Part shown: positions 29,084 to 36,692 of the stretch, piece by piece
Layout: each line of letters opens with the position of its first letter
Position numbering within the stretch: the first letter of the stretch is position 1
Origin: Pseudoalteromonas flavipulchra NCIMB 2033 = ATCC BAA-314
GTDB taxonomy: Bacteria > Pseudomonadota > Gammaproteobacteria > Enterobacterales > Alteromonadaceae
Length of the DNA: 64,000 nucleotides
Direction of reading: 5' to 3'
Assembly: GCA_000814665.1 (NCBI GenBank)
Contig: JWIH01000007.1
Location: 51,703 to 115,702 of the forward strand
Notes under the pieces: model-generated
Told to the model about the DNA's origin: nothing
Database searches by the model: none
The model's input: the letters and a program-made list of their open reading frames with translations, nothing else
Translations under genes and position numbers: made by a program

Positions 29084-30322
29084 GTGCTGCACCTTGATGA
29101 GGAGCAGCACATGAATAGACAAACCCGTTTTTACGCGCTTGCAGCGCGCTATGTTGCATTATTAAGCTTCCTGCTTTTGTTAAGTTTTAGCGCTTTTAGT
29201 CACGCGTCTACACAAAAGTTCTCGGCTCAAGAAATCGATGAAATCCTGTATCATATTCACACCTATTATGTTGAAGACTTGCCTCTCAGTCGCTACAACG
29301 CAGGCAACTTGTCGAGCCTCTTTGACAATTTAGACCCCTACTCTAAATACCTCAACGAGGAAGACTTGGAATCCATCTTCAGTGCAGCAAATGGACGCTA
29401 CACGGGGCTTGGTATTGAAGTCGAAGAGCAAGATAATTACGTGATTATCTTGGATACCCTGCCCAACTCACCTGCAGCTCAAGCAGGCATAGAGAGCGGT
29501 GATAAACTCCACGCAATCAATGGCGCTAATGTCGCGGGTAAATCGATAGAAGAAGTGTCTGCCCTACTCAAAGCTGCAAATAAAAATCTCATCAATTTAG
29601 TGGTATTAAGACAAGACGAGTTAGTTGCACTTGAGCTTAAACGTCAAGAGATAGTCATCGAGAGTGTCGCTAGTAAACTCTTAAACGACGGTACCGGTTT
29701 TTTAAGCGTCAACAGTTTTAACCACCACACCTATCATGATGTTGCAAGACACATAAACCGACTACAAGTACAGTTAGGCAGTCCATTGAAAAAGCTGGTT
29801 ATTGATTTACGTGACAACCCCGGTGGTACACTTAATAGTGCAGTGGCAATCTCAGATCTTTTTTTAGATAGTGGCACAATTGTCACGACCAAAGGCCGCT
29901 TCTATGACGCCAATCAGGCTTACATTGCAAAGCGTGGAGATATTTTAAATGGTGCGCCTATTTTGGTATTAATCAACAATAATTCCGCTTCAGCGGCCGA
30001 GATTTTAGCCGCCGCACTCAAGGATAATAAACGTGCCTTAGTCGTTGGCTTACGTTCCTATGGTAAAGGCTCGGTTCAATCCTTGATCCCGATTGGCAAT
30101 GGTACTACTGCATTAAAGTTAACGACAGCGAGATACTACACACCAGCGGGTACATCAATTGAAGGTAAAGGCATAGAGCCCGATGTATATTTTACCAAAC
30201 AAGCGCTTTCCCTGTTGGATAAAAGCGCTATAATCACTGATGAAGAATCAATCAAAACAACAGGTATTGAACAGCTAGCATCGCATTGGCCTAAGGCGCT
30301 GGCGTTAGTTCAATCACAGTAA
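29084..30322 (+). CDS. Carboxyl-terminal processing protease (S41 family)
   Basis: Secreted or periplasmic serine protease of 412 residues. An N-terminal hydrophobic signal (about 15-35, ALLSFLLLLSFSAF) is followed by a small helical region and a PDZ domain (about 100-180, YTGLGIEVEE...AGIESGDKLHAING). The S41 core has IDLRDNPGGTL, the nucleophile in NNNSASAAEILAAAL and the lysine in SYGKGSVQS, so the Ser-Lys dyad is intact. It is the C-terminal processing (CtpA) subgroup rather than the larger Prc. It is inserted between envC and yibQ, genes adjacent in E. coli, so it may serve the same cell-separation process. Confidence 0.9.
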   Translation: MLHLDEEQHMNRQTRFYALAARYVALLSFLLLLSFSAFSHASTQKFSAQEIDEILYHIHTYYVEDLPLSRYNAGNLSSLFDNLDPYSKYLNEEDLESIFSAANGRYTGLGIEVEEQDNYVIILDTLPNSPAAQAGIESGDKLHAINGANVAGKSIEEVSALLKAANKNLINLVVLRQDELVALELKRQEIVIESVASKLLNDGTGFLSVNSFNHHTYHDVARHINRLQVQLGSPLKKLVIDLRDNPGGTLNSAVAISDLFLDSGTIVTTKGRFYDANQAYIAKRGDILNGAPILVLINNNSASAAEILAAALKDNKRALVVGLRSYGKGSVQSLIPIGNGTTALKLTTARYYTPAGTSIEGKGIEPDVYFTKQALSLLDKSAIITDEESIKTTGIEQLASHWPKALALVQSQ

Positions 30323-30329
30323 ATAAAAA

Positions 30330-30347
30330 ACAGCCCTGTAGGGCTGT
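30330..30347. terminator. Hairpin between ctpA-like gene and yibQ
   Basis: ACAGCCC-TGTA-GGGCTGT just after the S41 protease gene. The T-run lies on the minus-strand side (AAATAAAAAA upstream on the plus strand), so on the plus strand it is at best a partial terminator. Confidence 0.4.
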
Positions 30348-30367
30348 AAACTATAATAATAATTTGT

Positions 30368-31147
30368 GTGCTAAAAAAAATAATCGGGATAATACTGGCC
30401 TGCATGACTTTTGCAGTGCCAGCAAAACAGTTTGCCATTGTTATAGACGACATTGGCAATCACCAACGTGACTTAGAGTTGCTGTCTTTACCGGGTGGGA
30501 TCACCTTTTCGATCCTGCCCCATACGCCTTTTTCTCAACAATTTGCTTTTGCAGCCAGCCGCCAACAACGCGAGCTTTTATTACATGTGCCAATGCAGGC
30601 ACAAAACACGGAAAAGGCCCTTGGCCCGGGCGCATTAACCACCGACATGGAAAAGTGGCAGTTGCAAATGACACTTGGCAATGCGCTATCGACACTACCT
30701 CAAGTTAAAGGCGTAAACAATCACATGGGCTCAGCATTAACCGAACAAATAGAGCCAATGAAATGGACAATGGAAATACTAAAAAAGCGCGGATTATACT
30801 TTTTAGATAGCCGCACCACTAGCCACAGCCAAGCCCAATATGCAGCCAACCTTTATGGCGTAAAAAACGTAGCTCGACAGGTCTTTCTAGACAATGATAT
30901 ATCCACCGAGGCGCTCAACAAGCAGTGGCAACATATGCTTAAGCTACTTGATAATCACGAGCATGTTATTATCATTGCACACCCATATAAGGAAACCGCC
31001 ACCTTTCTTGCAGCCAAGTTAGCTGAGCTTGAAAGTATTGATGCCAAACTGGTTCCCGTGTCTCAACTGGTTGAACAAAAATACGTACGACTTGCAGAGA
31101 TTGCTGAGCAACACGCTATTTCCGGGCAATTAAGGCTCCAAGAATAA
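30368..31147 (+). CDS. yibQ: Divergent polysaccharide deacetylase family protein YibQ
   Basis: A 259-residue exported protein with a signal peptide (IIGIILACMTFAVPA). It has the divergent polysaccharide deacetylase (DUF610) fold: FAIVIDDIGNHQRD with the paired aspartates at the mature N terminus, FSILPHTPFS, ELLLHVPMQA, NNHMGSALTE with the conserved NHxGS, and FLDSRTTSHS. The activity of this family has not been shown, as far as I know. The start is GTG at 30368 without a strong ribosome-binding site. It ends the gpmI-envC-ctpA-yibQ run. Confidence 0.9.
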   Translation: MLKKIIGIILACMTFAVPAKQFAIVIDDIGNHQRDLELLSLPGGITFSILPHTPFSQQFAFAASRQQRELLLHVPMQAQNTEKALGPGALTTDMEKWQLQMTLGNALSTLPQVKGVNNHMGSALTEQIEPMKWTMEILKKRGLYFLDSRTTSHSQAQYAANLYGVKNVARQVFLDNDISTEALNKQWQHMLKLLDNHEHVIIIAHPYKETATFLAAKLAELESIDAKLVPVSQLVEQKYVRLAEIAEQHAISGQLRLQE

Positions 31148-31156
31148 AGATTAACA

Positions 31157-31630
31157 ATGATTATCATCAGACAATTTCAAAGCGGCGAAGAAGCCGTGTT
31201 ACGCAAACTTATGTTTGACACTATACGCTCAGTAAATATACAGCACTACTCCAATAACCAAGTTAATGCATGGGCACATAGCGACGTTGCCGATAAAGGC
31301 TGGCAAGACCGATTAAGGAGCAATCAGCCCCTTGTCGCCGTGCTAAATGGTAAAATTGTTGGCTTTGCCGATATCCAAGCCGACGGTCTTATTGATCACT
31401 TTTTTTGCCATGCGGAACATCAAGGCCAAGGCATAGGTAAAGCACTTATGCTCGCACTCTTAGAACACAGCAAAATAACCAACACAACGCGCTTATTTTC
31501 CCATGTTAGTAAAACGGCTAAACCTTTCTTTGAATATTTTGGTTTCCAAGTGATAAAGGAACAACAAGTGAAGGTTCGTGGCGAAGTGTTAACTAACTAC
31601 CTGATGGAAAAGGATATGCCCGCCTGCTAG
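31157..31630 (+). CDS. GNAT family N-acetyltransferase
   Basis: A 157-residue single-domain acetyltransferase. The acetyl-CoA loop is in HQGQGIGKALM (about residues 91-101), preceded by the strands VAVLNGKIVGFADIQADGLIDHFFCH; the C terminus has FSHVSKTAKPFFEYFGF. The pattern fits the small free-standing GNATs often annotated YafP/ElaA-like. The substrate cannot be inferred. It starts 9 nt after yibQ, and its stop codon lies in the 14-bp palindrome GCCTGCTAGCAGGC (31622-31635). Confidence 0.85.
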   Translation: MIIIRQFQSGEEAVLRKLMFDTIRSVNIQHYSNNQVNAWAHSDVADKGWQDRLRSNQPLVAVLNGKIVGFADIQADGLIDHFFCHAEHQGQGIGKALMLALLEHSKITNTTRLFSHVSKTAKPFFEYFGFQVIKEQQVKVRGEVLTNYLMEKDMPAC

Positions 31631-31651
31631 CAGGCATACGGACCTTCTTCC

Positions 31652-32305
31652 CTAGTCTATGGGCGCAAACTGGGTTGGTAAGGCACTAAATTGCAAGGAT
31701 GGATTTTGCTTCATCCACTTTTTCTTATTAGGGATTTGGATCTTAAACTCATCATCCGTCACAAACTTTTGGGTTTTACCTTTTGAGTCCACAAACTGAA
31801 TTGATGCAGACTCGGTAAATGTGAACTCTAGTTCATCAAAGCTTGGAGCAAGCCAAGACAAGCTACCTGCCATCAACTCAACAAAAGCGTCCATATCCTC
31901 TAAAAGGATAAACAAATCGCGATACATAACCCGTAGCTTAGTCAGCGGTGCTATATCCGTATTGACCATAATCGCAACGGCACCTTTTTCTTGATTGATC
32001 ACTAAGTTAACTTTATCAGCACGTGACTGCGGGAGAATAGGTAAATCAATATTGCCGTCTTTATCTATGATACCGTTGGCAATGATCTTGTCATCTTGCT
32101 CCAGCCAAAGTTTAACATCCTCAAGCGCGATATCAGGCTGCTTCACCTCCACAGTAAATTTAGACAAGATATATTGCGACTGCGCTTTGTTGGCGATTAA
32201 ATCTAGAATTTGATTAATCTCACCATATTCAACACTTCGCTCAGCGGCGAACACAGAATTGCAAAGTAAGCTCGCAACAGCACCTAACATCAGTAACTTT
32301 TTCAT
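31652..32305 (-). CDS. Secreted protein of unknown function
   Basis: About 217 residues from MKKLLML, chosen because AAGGAT precedes it; the open frame extends 10 codons further upstream. The signal peptide is clear (LLMLGAVASLLCNSVFAAERS, cleavage after FAA). The mature part alternates strands and helices: repeated ILDL, LPILPQSRADKVNLVI and a C-terminal lysine-tryptophan rich segment KKKWMKQNPSL. I do not recognise the family with confidence; a DUF2987-type protein is possible. It is monocistronic and convergent with the GNAT gene. Confidence 0.6.
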   Translation of the reverse strand: MKKLLMLGAVASLLCNSVFAAERSVEYGEINQILDLIANKAQSQYILSKFTVEVKQPDIALEDVKLWLEQDDKIIANGIIDKDGNIDLPILPQSRADKVNLVINQEKGAVAIMVNTDIAPLTKLRVMYRDLFILLEDMDAFVELMAGSLSWLAPSFDELEFTFTESASIQFVDSKGKTQKFVTDDEFKIQIPNKKKWMKQNPSLQFSALPTQFAPID

Positions 32306-32441
32306 TGGGTTATCCTTTCTTATTGTTATCTTCATAAGAGCAGTTCTTCAAGAAATAGTTCAAAACTTGATCTCAATTCCATACATGCCAAATAGATCAG
32401 GCTAAACTCAACATAAGCATATGGAGTGAAAGGAGTAGCAG

Positions 32442-32861
32442 ATGACCCAAACCGTAGCTGATTTAATGACCCCAGATCCGTTCGCAGTGATTGCTGAAAA
32501 TACCTTGCAAGATGCGCACAATTTAATGAAAGAAAAAAATGTTCGTCACATTCCAGTGATTGATGAAGCAGGAGCCTTGGTTGGTATGCTCACGCAAAAA
32601 ATTATGATCGCCAAGGTAATGGGAATAATGGCAACCTATGGCGCCAATGCGCTTGCAAGAAAAGAAAAGCAAACAAAAGTACAAGATATTATGGCGACCG
32701 ATTTTGCGAGCGTGCGCCCAAGCCAATCACTACAAGATGTGGTGCGCTTTTTTGTCGATAATCGCCATGGCTGTATGCCTGTGGTAGACGAGCAGAACAA
32801 ATTGGTTGGAATACTAACATCATCAGACTTTGTGCGGCTCGCTGCTGCACTCTTGTCTTAA
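32442..32861 (+). CDS. Stand-alone CBS-pair protein
   Basis: A 139-residue cytosolic protein made of two CBS domains in tandem: MTPDPFAVIAENTLQDAHNL...NVRHIPVID (about 8-55), and MATDFASVRPSQSLQDVV...GCMPVVDEQNKLVGILTSSDFVRL (about 78-135). CBS pairs bind adenosine nucleotides and tune a partner. No partner gene is adjacent, so the regulated process is unknown. A ribosome-binding site AAAGGAG precedes the ATG. It is convergent with pepB across a strong hairpin. Confidence 0.88.
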   Translation: MTQTVADLMTPDPFAVIAENTLQDAHNLMKEKNVRHIPVIDEAGALVGMLTQKIMIAKVMGIMATYGANALARKEKQTKVQDIMATDFASVRPSQSLQDVVRFFVDNRHGCMPVVDEQNKLVGILTSSDFVRLAAALLS

Positions 32862-32874
32862 ACGTGGTAATAAA

Positions 32875-32902
32875 CCGAGTGTATTCAGCGAAATACACTC
32901 GG
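32875..32902. terminator. Bidirectional hairpin between the CBS gene and pepB
   Basis: CCGAGTGTATT and AATACACTCGG form an 11-bp perfect stem with a 6-nt loop in the 53-bp convergent gap. There is no long T-run, so efficiency is uncertain. Confidence 0.6.
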
Positions 32903-32914
32903 CTATCAGCATGA

Positions 32915-34210
32915 TTACGCTTTTTCTTGGAGCGTTCTCGCTACGGTTCTCATACCTAACGTCGTTGCACCCGCAGCCCATTGACCACTAGCGCTATTTT
33001 GGAAAGAAGCTGCAAGGTCGATATGCACCCAACCTTGACCTTCATTTGGTACAAAGCGAGATAGGAAACCCGCTGCATTGGATGCACCACCAAAGCCGCC
33101 ACCTTTTTGTGCTCGGCTGTTAGCTGTATCCGCATAAGGCGATGGACAGTTATTTTGGTGCCACTTTTCTAGAGGCAATGGCCACGCGGCTTCAAATTCG
33201 TCACTCGCGAACTGCTGCACATCACCAACAAGTGTTTTGTCTAAACCAAATAACGCATTGTACTCTTGTCCTACAGCAACGAGCGCTGCGCCCGTTAAAG
33301 TCGCGGCATCAATGATAAGCTCTGCGCCTGTTTCACCGGCAGCCATCAAGCCATCAGCAAGCACTAAGCGACCCTCTGCATCCGTATTTACGATTTCCAC
33401 TGTGGTACCATTTTTGTAGGTAAGAATATCACCTAACTTATAGGCATGGCCTGAGATAAGGTTCTCAGCACAACATAGGAACAACTTAACACGACGGTCA
33501 AAACCACGTTGAATAGCCAGCGCTAAACCAGCCGTTACAGTTGCCGCCCCGCCCATATCACACTTCATCGTAAGCATGCCTTCACTTGGCTTAATTGAGT
33601 AACCGCCTGAGTCAAACGTGATCCCTTTACCCACAAGTGCAGCGCTAACTGGAGCGTCATCATTACCCGTCGGATTGTAGTCAAGCTCAAGCAATACTGG
33701 TGGACGCTCACTGCCGCGTCCTACTTCATGGATACCAATCCATTGCTGCTCTAACAGCGCATCGCCTTTAATGATTTGATAGCTAACATGCTCAGGTGCC
33801 AATGACTGAATAAACTCAGCCGCTTTTCCAGCAAGGCTTTCAGGATAAATGTCTTCGGCCGTCCCGTTGATCATCTGACGCATCCATGTTGCCGATGCTT
33901 TTAATGCATCAAGCTCTTTTAGATCTGATTGGTCGTTGTCAACAAACACCACACCATCTAATGCTTTTGGTGACACAAATCCTTGATAAAAAGCCCATTG
34001 AGATTCAGTACACCACAAGTCACCTTCTAGATGAACTTGTTTAATCCCTTGTTGTGCGATGCTACGAGCCGCTTTTTGAATATTCTTCAGCGTTTCGTCT
34101 TGTTGTAAATGGATAAAAGCACCGTCCTTTTCAAACGACAATGCAGCACCAGCAGATAAATACTCTGGTTTTGCGTCTTCACTCAGTCGTACAATAAATT
34201 TCTCTGACAT
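32915..34210 (-). CDS. pepB: Aminopeptidase PepB (M17 leucyl aminopeptidase family)
   Basis: Cytosolic manganese/zinc aminopeptidase that trims peptides. 431 residues, the short form of M17 typical of PepB. Metal and catalytic motifs are complete: VGKGITFDSGGYSIKPSEGM, MKCDMGGAATV, and the family signature NTDAEGRLVLADGL (about 275-288), then DAATLTGAALVAVG. The N-terminal domain is short and diverged. It is transcribed alone, divergent from sfsA. Confidence 0.93.
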   Translation of the reverse strand: MSEKFIVRLSEDAKPEYLSAGAALSFEKDGAFIHLQQDETLKNIQKAARSIAQQGIKQVHLEGDLWCTESQWAFYQGFVSPKALDGVVFVDNDQSDLKELDALKASATWMRQMINGTAEDIYPESLAGKAAEFIQSLAPEHVSYQIIKGDALLEQQWIGIHEVGRGSERPPVLLELDYNPTGNDDAPVSAALVGKGITFDSGGYSIKPSEGMLTMKCDMGGAATVTAGLALAIQRGFDRRVKLFLCCAENLISGHAYKLGDILTYKNGTTVEIVNTDAEGRLVLADGLMAAGETGAELIIDAATLTGAALVAVGQEYNALFGLDKTLVGDVQQFASDEFEAAWPLPLEKWHQNNCPSPYADTANSRAQKGGGFGGASNAAGFLSRFVPNEGQGWVHIDLAASFQNSASGQWAAGATTLGMRTVARTLQEKA

Positions 34211-34286
34211 TCTCTTTTCACTCTTGTGCTTGTAAGTGTGGTTAAGTGTACACTAGCCACTAAATACACCCAACCTAAAGCGACCA

Positions 34287-35006
34287 ATGAAGTTTTCTAG
34301 GCAATTACAGCAAGCAACCTTGCTCAAACGATATAAACGCTTTCTTGTCGACTTACGCGCCCCAAGTGGTGACGAATTCACCGTACACTGCGCCAATACT
34401 GGTAGAATGACCAATTGTGCAGACCCAGGATTTACAGCCTATTATTCCACCAGCGATAACCCTAAACGAAAGTACATTCATTCGTTGGAGCTGACGCAAG
34501 ATAATGATGGTCATTTTATTTGTGTAAATACAGCGGTGGCCAATAAAGTATCTGTTGAGGCCATAGAGCAAGGAAGAATAACGCAACTGCAAGGCTACAA
34601 AACACTTCAAACTGAGGTGAAATACGGGGCTGAAAATAGCCGAATTGATATTTTGTTGAGCAACCTCGAAAATGGACAATCCTCGCAATTCTGCTACGTT
34701 GAAGTAAAGTCGGTGACTTTGCTTGAGCAACAGCAAGGTTTTTTCCCTGATGCAGAAACCTTAAGAGGTCAAAAACATCTTAGAGAATTAATCCACATTA
34801 AACAGCAAGGTCATCGTGCGGTGTTACTGTTTGCCGCGCTCCATACAGGGATCAATTGTGTCAAACCAGCCAGTCATATCGATCAAAAGTATGCAGCGTT
34901 AGTAAAAGAAGCAATTTCTCATGGAGTAGAAATCATTGCTTATCGAGCGCATATTGACGACAACCAAGTACAATTAATTGAAGAAATTCCTTTTGATTAC
35001 GCTTGA
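34287..35006 (+). CDS. sfsA: DNA-binding protein SfsA
   Basis: 239 residues, the standard SfsA length, with an N-terminal OB-like part (LKRYKRFLVDLRAPSGDEFTVHCANTGRM) and a nuclease-like C-terminal part (CYVEVKSVTLLE...FFPDAETLRGQKHLREL). It was named for stimulating sugar fermentation genes in E. coli; the biochemical role remains unclear. It directly precedes dksA, as in E. coli, where sfsA-dksA-gluQ-pcnB-folK is the conserved order reproduced here. Confidence 0.95.
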   Translation: MKFSRQLQQATLLKRYKRFLVDLRAPSGDEFTVHCANTGRMTNCADPGFTAYYSTSDNPKRKYIHSLELTQDNDGHFICVNTAVANKVSVEAIEQGRITQLQGYKTLQTEVKYGAENSRIDILLSNLENGQSSQFCYVEVKSVTLLEQQQGFFPDAETLRGQKHLRELIHIKQQGHRAVLLFAALHTGINCVKPASHIDQKYAALVKEAISHGVEIIAYRAHIDDNQVQLIEEIPFDYA

Positions 35007-35130
35007 CTTTTTTCATGCTGCCCACATATAGCCGTGATAGTTTTCTCCCCCAAATAGTTAAACATTGAAAAAAGTGGCTGACATTTGCAGCAAAAAAGTG
35101 TTTGCTAAGGGGTAAAGATTTTGCTATTTA

Positions 35131-35154
35131 TACCCGCCGGCGAAAGCTGGGGTT
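35131..35154 (+). promoter_or_regulatory. GAAA-tetraloop hairpin in the dksA leader
   Basis: A GC-rich hairpin (CCGGC-GAAA-GCTGG with outer C-G pairs around a bulge) lies about 30 nt upstream of the dksA ATG in otherwise AT-rich sequence. It would be in the 5' untranslated RNA. It could influence translation or be a fossil palindromic repeat. Confidence 0.4.
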
Positions 35155-35180
35155 ATGTATTAAGGATTTAGGAGAATGGT

Positions 35181-35624
35181 ATGCCAGACCAGAAAAAACT
35201 AGGGTTATTGGCTCAAGCCGGTGTAGAACCTTATCAAGAAAAGCCAGGCGAAGAATACATGAATGAAGCACAACGTGCTCATTTCAAAGCGATATTAGAA
35301 GCATGGCGTGCCGATCTACGTAATGAAGTAGACCGTACTAAGACACACATGCAAGACGAAGCGGCAAACTTTCCTGATCCTGTGGACCGTGCAGCGCAAG
35401 AAGAAGAGTTTTCTCTTGAACTGCGTACTCGCGACCGCGAGCGTAAGCTAATCAAGAAAATTGAGAAAACACTTCAACTTATCGAAGATGATGATTTCGG
35501 CTATTGTGAGTCGTGCGGTATTGAAATCGGCATTCGCCGTTTAGAAGCGCGTCCAACAGCTGATCTTTGTGTTGATTGTAAATCTCTCGCAGAAATCAAA
35601 GAAAAACAACAAGGCAGAGGATAA
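35181..35624 (+). CDS. dksA: RNA polymerase-binding transcription factor DksA
   Basis: Binds the secondary channel of RNA polymerase and, with ppGpp, represses rRNA/tRNA promoters and activates amino-acid genes. 147 residues. The coiled-coil tip carries the acidic motif [12 protein letters not shown]. The C-terminal zinc finger has all four cysteines (CESC and CVDC, about 115-135), so it is a canonical zinc DksA. Good ribosome-binding site AGGAGA. The tRNA promoters in this window have the GC-rich discriminators DksA acts on. Confidence 0.97.
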   Translation: MPDQKKLGLLAQAGVEPYQEKPGEEYMNEAQRAHFKAILEAWRADLRNEVDRTKTHMQDEAANFPDPVDRAAQEEEFSLELRTRDRERKLIKKIEKTLQLIEDDDFGYCESCGIEIGIRRLEARPTADLCVDCKSLAEIKEKQQGRG

Positions 35625-35634
35625 TCTCAGCCCT

Positions 35635-36582
35635 GTGTCCCCAAGCTTAAAGCAAACTGGGAGCTATCGCGGTCGATTTGCTCCCTCGCCTTCCGGACCG
35701 CTTCATTTCGGCTCTCTTGTGGCCGCCCTGAGTAGCTATCTAGATGCAAAAGTCAATCAAGGTAAATGGCTCGTTCGCATCGAAGATATAGACACACCGC
35801 GTGTAGTTGCGGGTGCTGCCGACAATATATTAACCACTCTTGAAGCATATGGCCTTTACTGGGATGAAGACGTTGTCTATCAATCGCAGCGCCATGCCCT
35901 ATACCAAGCCTATTTGACGACACTAAAATCAGACTCCCTTATGTATGCGTGTCAATGTACTAGAAAGCAAATTAAAGCAATGGGTGGGTTTTATAACAAT
36001 CATTGCCGAGCTTTAGCGCTAAGTTGGCAAGATAATGCTTTGCGCCTACAGCAGCGCTGTCCAGTTACTGAATTTAATGATGCAATACAAGGCATGGTTG
36101 TCATTTCCCCTGCAATTGCGCATGAAGATTACATCGTTAAACGCCGCGACGGCTTATTTGCTTATCAATTGGTGGTGGTCGTTGACGACATAGAGCAAAA
36201 GATTAGTCATATCGTGCGTGGTGCCGACCTGCTAGAACCCACAGCAAGACAAATTAGTTTATTTCGACAACTCAATCAGCCATCACCTGAGTACGCTCAC
36301 GTACCACTGGCTGTCGCAGAGCCCGGATTTAAGTTATCTAAGCAGAATCATGCTCCAGCTATTGATAACCATAACCCGTTACCAACCCTTTATGCCGCGC
36401 TGCGTTATTTGCATGTGCCGGTTGATTCTCTCCATAATTATCAAGACGTTGACGCATTGCTGACTCACGCTATTGATATTTTTAGTCTAGATAGCGTTCC
36501 TAAAGTACAGGAAATTCAACTAGACTCTCTAGAAAATGGCGATTTTGCTTTTCGCCCACTGTTTTCAAGTACTTCAATTTAG
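35635..36582 (+). CDS. gluQ: Glutamyl-Q tRNA(Asp) synthetase
   Basis: Truncated glutamyl-tRNA synthetase paralogue that attaches glutamate to queuosine 34 of tRNA-Asp. About 315 residues, lacking the anticodon-binding domain. The catalytic core has FAPSPSGPLHFGSL (HIGH region), a zinc site with CQC...C (about 95-120) and KLSKQNHAP (KMSKS region). The open frame begins at 35569 inside dksA, but the GTG at 35635 gives the normal N terminus; GAGG lies about 14 nt upstream, so translation may be coupled to dksA. Order dksA-gluQ-pcnB matches E. coli. Confidence 0.93.
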   Translation: MSPSLKQTGSYRGRFAPSPSGPLHFGSLVAALSSYLDAKVNQGKWLVRIEDIDTPRVVAGAADNILTTLEAYGLYWDEDVVYQSQRHALYQAYLTTLKSDSLMYACQCTRKQIKAMGGFYNNHCRALALSWQDNALRLQQRCPVTEFNDAIQGMVVISPAIAHEDYIVKRRDGLFAYQLVVVVDDIEQKISHIVRGADLLEPTARQISLFRQLNQPSPEYAHVPLAVAEPGFKLSKQNHAPAIDNHNPLPTLYAALRYLHVPVDSLHNYQDVDALLTHAIDIFSLDSVPKVQEIQLDSLENGDFAFRPLFSSTSI

Positions 36583-36677
36583 TCTCATTTGAGTATATGA
36601 TAGCGAGCCTTAAATGCGACCTGTTTTAAGACAAAAGCAGTGGTTCACAACGACTAGAATAGAAAACTTGATTGCTC

Positions 36678-36692
36678 AGGAGACGAGTTATT
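36678..36692 (+). promoter_or_regulatory. Ribosome-binding site and AUU start codon of pcnB
   Basis: AGGAG at 36678-36682 is followed after 7 nt by ATT at 36690. There is no ATG, GTG or TTG at proper spacing from this Shine-Dalgarno sequence. E. coli pcnB is known to start at AUU, and the residues following the ATT here (ISKLVNFCRQ) align with the E. coli start region (FTRVANFCRK). Confidence 0.75.

Noticed and set aside
35569-35634. gluQ start inside dksA
   Set aside because: The extra residues duplicate dksA coding sequence in another frame and are absent from the family; GTG 35635 gives the usual N terminus.
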